Shown: positions 1 through 4,579 of the stretch, one piece after another
Position numbering within the stretch: the first letter of the stretch is position 1
How the letters are laid out: each line of letters opens with the position of its first letter
NCBI GenBank assembly: GCA_036401755.1
Contig: DASWUD010000090.1
Coordinates: 1-7,607, forward strand
Source: DASWUD01 sp036401755
GTDB taxonomy: Bacteria; Pseudomonadota; Gammaproteobacteria; Thiohalomonadales; Thiohalomonadaceae
DNA length: 7,607 nucleotides
Reading direction: 5' to 3'
Program-made: the position numbers and the translations under genes
Notes under the pieces: generated by a model
The model's input: the letters and a program-made list of their open reading frames with translations, nothing else
Database searches by the model: none
What the model was told of the DNA's origin: nothing

Positions 1-211
1 TCTCCACCGTGACGATGACACCGCCCCAGCGCACGCTCATGCCCTTATACTGCTGGGGCGCCGCCCGTACCTGGGCCGGATCGGGACTTTGTTGCGGACC
101 ACTACGCAGAGACTCCGGCAGTGATACACAGCCGGTCAGCCACGCCAATCCCGTCAGCAGCAGGGCTGTCACGGAAACTTTATAGGTCGAAGAGCAGCAA
201 GGGTGGTTCAT
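1..211 (-). CDS. slp: Slp-family outer membrane lipoprotein, N-terminal part (runs off left edge)
   Basis: The first 70 codons are visible; the rest lies beyond the window. The ATG at 211-209 is preceded on the minus strand by GGAGG (224-220) at 8 bases spacing. The product begins with a short n-region, a hydrophobic stretch (about residues 14-26) and the lipobox L25-T26-G27-C28, so it should be lipidated at Cys28 by the Lgt/LspA pathway. Ser30 in the mature protein gives no inner-membrane Asp+2 retention signal, which fits outer-membrane sorting by Lol. After the lipobox, a proline/glutamine-rich linker leads to YKGMSVRWGGVIVTVE, which resembles the start of the beta domain of E. coli Slp and YeaY (Q.YVGQ..R.GG.). 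Slp is a starvation- and stationary-phase-induced outer-membrane lipoprotein of gammaproteobacteria whose molecular role is unclear. The family call rests on this N-terminal third only. Confidence 0.8.
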   Translation of the reverse strand, partial: MNHPCCSSTYKVSVTALLLTGLAWLTGCVSLPESLRSGPQQSPDPAQVRAAPQQYKGMSVRWGGVIVTVE

Positions 212-265
212 GATAATAACCTCCAGCGAAACATTGTGGTTTCTCCACCGGTTACTGGCAGGAAC

Positions 266-294
266 TGTATCATCAAGTCTAGAAGCCATCTCAA
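266..294 (-). promoter_or_regulatory. Candidate sigma70 promoter for the slp-like gene
   Basis: Read on the minus strand, TTGAGA (294-289, five of six matches to TTGACA) is followed after 17 bases by GATACA (271-266), a poor -10. TACAGT (269-264) is a better hexamer but sits at 19 bases. Either would give a leader of roughly 45-50 bases before the ATG at 211. This is weak evidence, supported mainly by position. Confidence 0.3.
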
Positions 295-360
295 AAATGT
301 CCTCGGGCTTCTCACTTTTTTCTCGAAGCCTCGATCCCTATTTTTGTGAGGGCCTCTGGT

Positions 361-382
361 TGCGGAAAGATTAATTTCCGCA
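361..382. repeat. Perfect 8-bp inverted repeat, 6-base spacer
   Basis: TGCGGAAA (361-368) and its exact reverse complement TTTCCGCA (375-382) flank GATTAA. The symmetry and AT-rich centre suit a dimeric regulator's operator as well as an RNA hairpin. It lies 68-89 bases upstream of the AAA ATPase start and is the first of three consecutive palindromes. It is not followed by a T-run, so it is not an intrinsic terminator. Confidence 0.5.
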
Positions 383-399
383 GTCGCTGTACCAATAAC

Positions 400-414
400 A
401 CGCTAGTATAGCGT
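400..414. repeat. Perfect 6-bp inverted repeat, 3-base spacer, overlapping a possible -10
   Basis: ACGCTA (400-405), spacer GTA, TAGCGT (409-414). The palindrome contains TAGTAT (404-409), a four-of-six match to a -10 hexamer, but I find no acceptable -35 at 16-18 bases upstream. If transcription starts here, a protein bound to the palindrome would cover the -10. The overlap is seen; the regulatory role is inferred. Confidence 0.4.
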
Positions 415-430
415 CCAGCTAATCTGGACG
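412..430 (+). repeat. 7-bp inverted repeat in the leader of the AAA ATPase gene
   Basis: CGTCCAG (412-418), loop CTAAT, CTGGACG (424-430) form a perfect 7-bp stem. It shares three bases with the preceding palindrome and ends 8 bases before the Shine-Dalgarno at 439-443. In RNA it would be a stable small hairpin just upstream of the ribosome-binding site. It could equally be a third operator half-site pair. Confidence 0.45.
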
Positions 431-438
431 GACACCTT

Positions 439-444
439 AGGAGA
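439..444 (+). promoter_or_regulatory. Ribosome-binding site selecting the GTG start at 450
   Basis: AGGAGA lies five bases before the GTG at 450-452. No in-frame ATG is close enough downstream to compete, and the codons following the GTG already give family-like sequence, so the GTG is well supported. Confidence 0.75.
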
Positions 445-449
445 ACCTC

Positions 450-1973
450 GTGATCGAACGGCGCAACCTGGAGATTCTGATCGACTCGCACTTTCCCATC
501 ATCATCATCGAGAGTCATGAAGAACTTCGCGTCCTTGAGCTGCTGAAAAACATTGTCGCAACAAAAGAGGGCGGCTTCTACTCCTGGACGGTGACCCAGG
601 GGCTCAAAAATATCGTGCGGGGCACCGGCTCGACCCTGCGTCTCGAAAACCTCGCACTGCAAGCGCGCGATGCGCTGCCCATCAATCCATCAGTCGAGCC
701 CGAGACGATGCTCGCAACCATCAAGAACAGTTTGAAAAACAGTGTCGTCGCCCTGCTTGATTTTCACCCCTATCTGACCAACCCCAACATTGTGCGCCTG
801 ACCAAGGAGATCGCCCAGGAGTTCTACCTCAGCGGCAACCGGCTGGTGCTGGTGAGCCACGCCCTGGAGATCCCCGCGGAGATCAAGCGTTTTTGTGCGC
901 GCTTCGAGTTGTCACTGCCCGATGCCAACAAGATCCGTGAGTTGATCCAGCAGGAGGCCACCACTTGGCGCATGAAAAATGGCAACGAGAGAGTAAAGGC
1001 CGATGCGCATGCCGTCGAGCTGCTGGCACAGAACCTGACGGGTCTTTCGGTGAGCGATGCCACCCGGCTGATCCGCAACGCCATCTACGATGATGGCGCC
1101 ATCACCAAAAATGATCTTGCGGCGGTAACAGAAGCAAAATACGAACTGGTTGGGCAAGGCGGTGTCTTGTCATTCGAATACGATACCGCCTCATTCTCCG
1201 AAGTGGGTGGCTTCAGCAAGTTGAAGAGTTGGCTGGAAAAACGTACCAAGCCCTTTCTCGCCACGAAGGGCGCCGCTATCGATGTGCCCAAGGGCATTTT
1301 GCTGGTGGGCGTGCAGGGCGGCGGCAAGAGTCTTGCGGCCAAGGCTATCGCCGGTGTCTGGCAGGTTCCGTTGTTGCGCTTCGACCTTGGCGCGCTCTAT
1401 AACAAATTCATCGGTGAAACCGAAAAGAATGTCCGCCAGTCGCTCAGGGCAGCCGACGTCATGGCACCCTGCGTGTTGTGGATCGACGAGATCGAAAAGG
1501 GCATCTCTACTAATGAGAGCGATAACGGCACCTCGCAACGCGTACTGGGCACCCTGCTCACCTGGATGGCCGAGCGCGGGTCGCGCGTGTTTGTGGTGGC
1601 GACCGCTAACAATATTGAAATGCTGCCACCCGAACTGATCCGCAAAGGGCGACTCGATGAAATTTTTTTCGTCGACCTGCCGTCGCTGGAGACGCGCAGC
1701 GAAATTTTACGCACCCACCTGCGCAAACGCGGCATTGATACGATTACACTCGACCTGGCGCAGGCGGCGCAGGCGAGTGAAGGTTTCTCTGGTGCCGAAC
1801 TCGAACAGGCGGTGGTCGCAGCACGTTATTCGGCGCTGGCACTCGACGAACCCATTACCACTGCACACCTGCTCACCGAAATCGGCCAGACGCACCCTCT
1901 GTCGGTGGTGATGGCGGAGCGCATCACGGCATTGCGTGCGTGGGCACAGCACCGCACCGTGCCGGTCGATTAA
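450..1973 (+). CDS. Ycf46-like AAA ATPase with a degenerate N-terminal AAA module
   Basis: This 507-residue cytosolic ATPase belongs to the COG0464 group that includes plastid and cyanobacterial Ycf46. The C-terminal AAA domain (about 245-485) is complete: Walker A GVQGGGKS (287-294, Lys293), Walker B CVLWIDE (Asp346, Glu347), sensor 1 in VVATANN (Asn387), Arg398 and Arg401 as arginine fingers in RKGRLDEIFFVDLP, and a lid with FSGAELEQA (446-454). Length and architecture match the family. Residues 10-230 appear to be a second AAA-like fold without a Walker A: strands at 17-20 and 99-104 (VVALLD), a sensor-1-like strand RLVLVSHALEIP (131-142), and a lid-like segment LTGLSVSDATRLIR (196-209). 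Cyanobacterial Ycf46 has been linked to CO2 use and photosynthesis; its biochemical substrate is unknown, and nothing nearby suggests one here. The GTG start has a good Shine-Dalgarno. The gene stands alone, with no recognisable terminator after it. Confidence 0.9.
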   Translation: MIERRNLEILIDSHFPIIIIESHEELRVLELLKNIVATKEGGFYSWTVTQGLKNIVRGTGSTLRLENLALQARDALPINPSVEPETMLATIKNSLKNSVVALLDFHPYLTNPNIVRLTKEIAQEFYLSGNRLVLVSHALEIPAEIKRFCARFELSLPDANKIRELIQQEATTWRMKNGNERVKADAHAVELLAQNLTGLSVSDATRLIRNAIYDDGAITKNDLAAVTEAKYELVGQGGVLSFEYDTASFSEVGGFSKLKSWLEKRTKPFLATKGAAIDVPKGILLVGVQGGGKSLAAKAIAGVWQVPLLRFDLGALYNKFIGETEKNVRQSLRAADVMAPCVLWIDEIEKGISTNESDNGTSQRVLGTLLTWMAERGSRVFVVATANNIEMLPPELIRKGRLDEIFFVDLPSLETRSEILRTHLRKRGIDTITLDLAQAAQASEGFSGAELEQAVVAARYSALALDEPITTAHLLTEIGQTHPLSVVMAERITALRAWAQHRTVPVD

Positions 1974-2000
1974 TCCGGTACCGCGGCACATAAACCGTAA

Positions 2001-2016
2001 ATGCAATATTTTGCAT
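2001..2016. repeat. AT-rich 6-bp inverted repeat between convergent genes
   Basis: ATGCAA (2001-2006), TATT, TTGCAT (2011-2016) form a perfect dyad in the 89-base gap between the convergent AAA ATPase and zupT genes. Its position suggests a 3' hairpin for either transcript, but neither side has a T-tract and the stem is AT-rich, so it is a poor intrinsic terminator. The rest of the gap (1974-2062) shows nothing else. Confidence 0.3.
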
Positions 2017-2062
2017 AGCGAGATATCGACGCGATGAACCAAACCGCTCGCTGGCCGGGTCC

Positions 2063-2863
2063 TCAGCTCAACATGACCAGCGTCAGCGCCATCAACCCCA
2101 TCCCGGCGATCAGGCCATAAACCGCCTGATGACCACTGCCATATTTCTTGGCATTGGGGATCAGCTGGTCGAGCGAAATGAACACCATGATCCCGGCAAC
2201 CGTAGCGAGCACCACACCCTGGAGCAGATCGTTGAGAAACGGCCTTAACGCCAGATAGGCGATGACCGCGCCTATCGGTTCAGCGAGTCCCGTGGCAAAG
2301 GAGTACCAGAAGGCACGATGGCGGCTGCCGGTGGCGAAGTAGATCGGTACGGCGATCGAGATCCCCTCGGGGATGTTGTGCAGCGCGATGGCAATGGCGA
2401 TCGTCACGCCAACCATAGGATGCTCGATGGTGCTCATGAAGGTGGCAATTCCTTCAGGAAAGTTGTGGATGGTGATGGCCAGGGCGGTGAGCAGGCCTAT
2501 GCGCTGCAGCTCATGATCCTCGGCGGGCTGTCCCATCTCTTTTGCAAGACGAGCGTGGTGGGGATTGTGCTCGACGGGTACTGCATAGTCGATGAGCAGA
2601 ATCAGGCCCACCCCCGCAAAAAACCCGCCGTGCATCAGCCAGCTGCCATGCAGCTGACCATAACCCGCCGTGAGTAATTGCCTGGCCGACGGTAGCAGTT
2701 CGAGAAACGAGACGTAGATCATCACCCCAGCGGAAAAGCCGAGGGTCGCCGAGAGAAATGCCGTGTTGTTGCGCTGCGTAAAGCTGGCTATGGCACTGCC
2801 GATCCCGGTCGACAGTCCCGCGAGTGTGGTCAGGCCGATGGCCAGGAGTACGTTTCGGTCCAT
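2063..2863 (-). CDS. zupT: ZIP-family divalent metal transporter ZupT
   Basis: This 266-residue inner-membrane transporter imports divalent metals (zinc, also iron, manganese and cobalt in E. coli ZupT, which has 257 residues). Eight hydrophobic segments are expected and visible. The two signature metal-site motifs are intact: HNFPEG (His133, Asn134, Glu137) in the fourth and HNIPEG (His162, Asn163, Glu166) in the fifth helix, with Glu195 in LAEPIG in the sixth. The cytoplasmic loop between helices 3 and 4 is rich in His, Glu and Asp (about 98-119), as is usual for ZIP proteins. The N-terminus aligns with E. coli ZupT from its first residues, which supports the ATG at 2863. The Shine-Dalgarno before it is weak (only a GG about 5 bases away). 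The gene is convergent with the AAA ATPase and divergent from the gene at 2966. No auxiliary metal gene is adjacent. Confidence 0.93.
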   Translation of the reverse strand: MDRNVLLAIGLTTLAGLSTGIGSAIASFTQRNNTAFLSATLGFSAGVMIYVSFLELLPSARQLLTAGYGQLHGSWLMHGGFFAGVGLILLIDYAVPVEHNPHHARLAKEMGQPAEDHELQRIGLLTALAITIHNFPEGIATFMSTIEHPMVGVTIAIAIALHNIPEGISIAVPIYFATGSRHRAFWYSFATGLAEPIGAVIAYLALRPFLNDLLQGVVLATVAGIMVFISLDQLIPNAKKYGSGHQAVYGLIAGMGLMALTLVMLS

Positions 2864-2875
2864 ATACCAAGCATG

Positions 2876-2889
2876 GCGCAGAATTGCGC
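2876..2889. repeat. 14-bp palindrome in the zupT leader
   Basis: GCGCA (2876-2880), GAAT, TGCGC (2885-2889) is a perfect 5-bp dyad 13 bases upstream of the zupT start codon. It overlaps the weak zupT -10 candidate at 2883-2888. It does not resemble the E. coli Zur or Fur consensus. An operator role is possible but unsupported beyond symmetry and position. Confidence 0.3.
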
Positions 2890-2912
2890 GCCGGCAAGCG
2901 TGCTATAGTCAA
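2883..2912 (-). promoter_or_regulatory. zupT: Candidate zupT promoter
   Basis: On the minus strand TTGACT (2912-2907, five of six -35 matches) is followed after 18 bases by CGCAAT (2888-2883), which matches only the AAT of a -10. The -35 is convincing and the -10 is not, so basal activity would probably be low or need an activator. The -35 shares bases with the opposite-strand -10 at 2904-2909. Confidence 0.35.
2901..2909 (+). promoter_or_regulatory. Extended -10 promoter for the gene at 2966
   Basis: TGCTATAGT is a TGn motif plus a five-of-six -10 hexamer (TATAGT, 2904-2909). No good -35 is present at 16-18 bases, as is common for extended -10 promoters. Transcription would start near 2916, giving a leader of about 50 bases before the ATG at 2966. 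Confidence 0.5.
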
Positions 2913-2953
2913 CGCGAGAAGCTACCCATTGCCTGCCTGTAGTGAACTCACCC

Positions 2954-2958
2954 TGGAG
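2954..2958 (+). promoter_or_regulatory. Ribosome-binding site selecting the ATG at 2966
   Basis: TGGAG lies 7 bases before the ATG at 2966. The alternative in-frame GTG at 2942 has no Shine-Dalgarno at a useful distance and would add eight residues unlike the rest of the protein, so the ATG is preferred. Confidence 0.7.
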
Positions 2959-2965
2959 TATTGCC

Positions 2966-3355
2966 ATGAGCAAAGGGCTTGAGCTCTATCAATCGCGTGT
3001 CAGCCGTGTCGACCACGCCCAAGGCACCGTCACCATCCATTTCCCTCATGCCTACATCTATCAGGCCAAGGGCCTGCCTGGCCGCGACCCCGGTAGCAGC
3101 TGGAGCCAGGAGGTGGAGTTGTTGCTGGATGACGCCTCCATTGCCCAGACAACCACTTCACTGCCCAATATGATCGACGATGGCTATTTCGAGGTGGATG
3201 GCGTGCGCCATGAGGTAATTCCACTGCCCCTGGGAGAGCACGGCTCCGGACATCTGCACCTCACCTTCTCTGATGGCAGTGAGCTGGACATCCACGGTAA
3301 ACACCCCGTCATAAAGCTGCTCGGCAAAGCGAAGCGACTGGAGGATTTTCTTTAG
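2966..3355 (+). CDS. Hypothetical protein, 129 residues, family not recognised
   Basis: I do not recognise this protein. It has no signal peptide, membrane segment or cysteine, so it is probably a soluble cytosolic protein. Alternating hydrophobic patterns suggest mostly beta structure: TVTIHF (21-26), EVELLLDD (49-56), YFEVDGVRHEVIPLPL (74-89) and HLHLTFSDGSELDIHG (96-111). These are joined by loops rich in Gly, Asp and Pro, including LPGRDPGSSW (37-46). Seven histidines are spread along it with no obvious metal motif. It ends in a basic and acidic helix (KAKRLEDFL). Codon use resembles its neighbours, and a promoter, ribosome-binding site and terminator all frame it, so it is a real single-gene transcription unit. 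It is divergent from zupT and convergent with the hydrolase gene, which gives no functional hint. Confidence 0.8.
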   Translation: MSKGLELYQSRVSRVDHAQGTVTIHFPHAYIYQAKGLPGRDPGSSWSQEVELLLDDASIAQTTTSLPNMIDDGYFEVDGVRHEVIPLPLGEHGSGHLHLTFSDGSELDIHGKHPVIKLLGKAKRLEDFL

Positions 3356-3370
3356 CCGTAACTTTGGGTA

Positions 3371-3393
3371 AACGCCAGGGCGTTCTATTTTTT
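3371..3393 (+). terminator. Intrinsic terminator after the 129-residue protein gene
   Basis: AACGC (3371-3375), loop CAGG, GCGTT (3380-3384) is followed by CTA and then six T residues (3388-3393), starting 15 bases after the stop codon. The stem is short, so efficiency may be modest. The T-run doubles, on the other strand, as the lysine codons ending the convergent hydrolase gene. On the minus strand the same hairpin directly follows that gene's stop but has only three T residues after it. Confidence 0.55.
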
Positions 3394-4176
3394 CTTGAAG
3401 ACCTCCTGTAAAAACAGCACCAGCTCCTGCCAGGATTGCGCATCGGCCTCGGCGTTGTAGGCGAGCGGCATGTTGAACTCTTTGCCGTATTTGTCGGCGT
3501 CGGGATTGGTAAAGGCGTGTTTGGCGCCGGGGTAGGTGATGAAGCGGTAGTCGATCTTCGCCGTCGCCATCTCCTTCATGAAATTCTTGATCTGCTCGGT
3601 TGTGGTAAAGGGATCATCAGCGCCATTCAGTACCAGAACCTTGGTGGTGATCGTGCCGGGTTTGGCGACCGTGGTACCGGGAAGGGAGCCGTGGAAGCTG
3701 GCGACCCCATCGAGCTTGTCGCCACGCCGCATCATCTCCAGGACGATACCACCGCCAAAGCAATAACCAATGGCAGCGATGTGTTGCGGATCAACCGTCG
3801 GCTGCTGTTGCAACAGCCTCTTCGCAGCATCGAAGCGCGCCTTGGCCACCGACATGTTCTTTTTCGCTTCGGCGGCGAACTTGGCAGCATCTTCCGGGTG
3901 CATGGCCTGTTTGCCGTTGCCATACATATCCACCGCCATGGCGGTATACCCCAGCTCCGCCAGCATCCGCGCACGCTTGCGGGCATAATCGTTGAGGCCC
4001 CACCATTCATGCACCACCAGCACGCCGGGGCGCTGGCCCTGGATGGCGTCATCCCAGGCGATGTAACCCTTGAGCGGAGTGTCGCCGGCTTGGTACTCCA
4101 CCTCCTGGCCGACCACGGCGGCCAGTGCCGAACCGCTCATCAGCCACACGACTATCAGGGTTAACAGCCGTTTCAT
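3385..4176 (-). CDS. Exported dienelactone hydrolase-family alpha/beta hydrolase
   Basis: This 263-residue protein has an N-terminal signal peptide: MKR, a hydrophobic core (4-13), then SGSALAA with likely cleavage after Ala19 or Ala20. It should be periplasmic. The mature part is a dienelactone hydrolase fold: HEWWG (56-60, with Glu57 equivalent to the Glu36 that tunes the nucleophile in Pseudomonas DLH), the nucleophile elbow GYCFGG with Cys139, Asp188 in NGADDPF, and His220 in GAKHAF. The Cys-Asp and Asp-His spacings (49 and 32) match classical DLH (48 and 31). DLH opens dienelactone to maleylacetate in chlorocatechol breakdown, but no other aromatic-degradation gene is here, and exported homologues have no settled substrate. 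The open frame extends upstream to 4341, but that stretch overlaps the preceding gene and reads as non-protein-like. The ATG at 4176 has a strong Shine-Dalgarno. Confidence 0.88.
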   Translation of the reverse strand: MKRLLTLIVVWLMSGSALAAVVGQEVEYQAGDTPLKGYIAWDDAIQGQRPGVLVVHEWWGLNDYARKRARMLAELGYTAMAVDMYGNGKQAMHPEDAAKFAAEAKKNMSVAKARFDAAKRLLQQQPTVDPQHIAAIGYCFGGGIVLEMMRRGDKLDGVASFHGSLPGTTVAKPGTITTKVLVLNGADDPFTTTEQIKNFMKEMATAKIDYRFITYPGAKHAFTNPDADKYGKEFNMPLAYNAEADAQSWQELVLFLQEVFKKK

Positions 4177-4182
4177 CTCTCG

Positions 4183-4188
4183 CTCCTT
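4183..4188 (-). promoter_or_regulatory. Ribosome-binding site fixing the hydrolase start
   Basis: Minus-strand AAGGAG lies 6 bases before the ATG at 4176-4174, which itself opens a clean signal peptide. This rules out the upstream start near 4341 that a longest-frame rule would choose. Confidence 0.8.
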
Positions 4189-4223
4189 CCATAAAATGGG
4201 ATCGCGATAATGAATGTAGACGC

Positions 4224-4523
4224 TCAGTCGTGCACCAGATAAAAAAATATGTAACGGCCGTGATGCACATCCACCTTCAGATTTGCACCACGGTTCAAGG
4301 CATAATCCACATACCCCGGTGTCGCCCCCTGTTTGCCACATTCACTGGCGTGTTGCGGCGATTCGAAATCGCGATCGCGGTCGTACCAGGAGAGCAGCAT
4401 CCCCTGGCCGCGCTTTTTTGCCTCGGCATCGGCGATGGCCATGGCCGCCTGGTAATCACCCAGGGTCGGCACCGGATCGAGCCACACCACCTCGACGCTA
4501 TTCTCATTCATTATTTTTGTCAC
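4224..4523 (-). CDS. Small conserved-looking protein, possibly AF1514-like (DUF5619)
   Basis: This 99-residue soluble protein has no signal peptide or membrane helix. It begins with a strand (EVVWLD, 11-16), then a helix (YQAAMAIADAEAKKRG, 24-39), the motif MLLSWYDRDRDFESP (42-56), a single cysteine Cys62 in ASECG, and two C-terminal strands (NLKVDVHHG, YIFFYLV). The helix, SWYD, SP..EC and GYVDYA pattern recalls the small AF1514-type family seen in archaea and some bacteria, whose function is unknown. That match is from memory and is moderate at best. The start is GTG (4523-4521) behind a strong GGAGG (4537-4533); an ATG four codons later lacks a well-placed site. The stop lies 47 bases before the hydrolase start on the same strand, so the two are probably cotranscribed, although the partner is exported and this protein is not. 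Confidence 0.75.
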   Translation of the reverse strand: MTKIMNENSVEVVWLDPVPTLGDYQAAMAIADAEAKKRGQGMLLSWYDRDRDFESPQHASECGKQGATPGYVDYALNRGANLKVDVHHGRYIFFYLVHD

Positions 4524-4532
4524 AGCTTCTCA

Positions 4533-4537
4533 CCTCC
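4533..4537 (-). promoter_or_regulatory. Ribosome-binding site selecting the GTG at 4523
   Basis: Minus-strand GGAGG, extended to GGAGGTGA, lies 6-9 bases before the GTG at 4523-4521. The in-frame ATG at 4511 would be 21 bases from the site, which is too far, so GTG is the better start. Confidence 0.7.
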
Positions 4538-4544
4538 ATCACGC

Positions 4545-4550
4545 TACAAT
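4545..4550 (+). promoter_or_regulatory. Possible -10 for the radical SAM gene
   Basis: TACAAT matches five of six -10 positions and would start transcription near 4557, about 23 bases before the ATG at 4580. No acceptable -35 exists at 16-18 bases; TTGTCA (4517-4522) is 22 bases away. The 56-base divergent gap must hold promoters for both directions, and I could not identify one for the minus-strand pair. Confidence 0.25.
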
Positions 4551-4579
4551 GAGCATCAAGGTTTAGCTTCGAGCCCGCC

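Noticed and set aside
281..330. Three mutually exclusive arms, AGAAGCC (281-287), GGCTTCT (306-312) and GAAGCC (325-330), resembling a switchable leader structure
   Set aside because: The alternative stems are only 6-7 bp with loops of 13-18 bases, neither is followed directly by a T-tract on the right strand, and no plus-strand transcript is known to cover them.
312..662. 116-codon minus-strand open frame crossing the AAA ATPase start
   Set aside because: It overlaps the leader palindromes and the N-terminus of the real gene and has no protein-like pattern.
3436..4164. Long plus-strand open frame (242 codons) opposite the dienelactone hydrolase gene
   Set aside because: It lies antisense to a gene with an intact signal peptide and catalytic triad, has no ribosome-binding site, and its translation shows no recognisable motif; it is a reading-frame shadow.
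4177..4341. Upstream extension of the hydrolase reading frame (55 extra codons)
   Set aside because: It overlaps the coding region of the small protein at 4224-4523, would bury the signal peptide, and ignores a strong ribosome-binding site before the ATG at 4176.
4550..4567. Five-codon upstream open frame (ATG at 4550 to TAG) before the radical SAM gene
   Set aside because: It has no ribosome-binding site, and the candidate -10 overlaps its first base, so it would not be transcribed as a leader peptide from that promoter.
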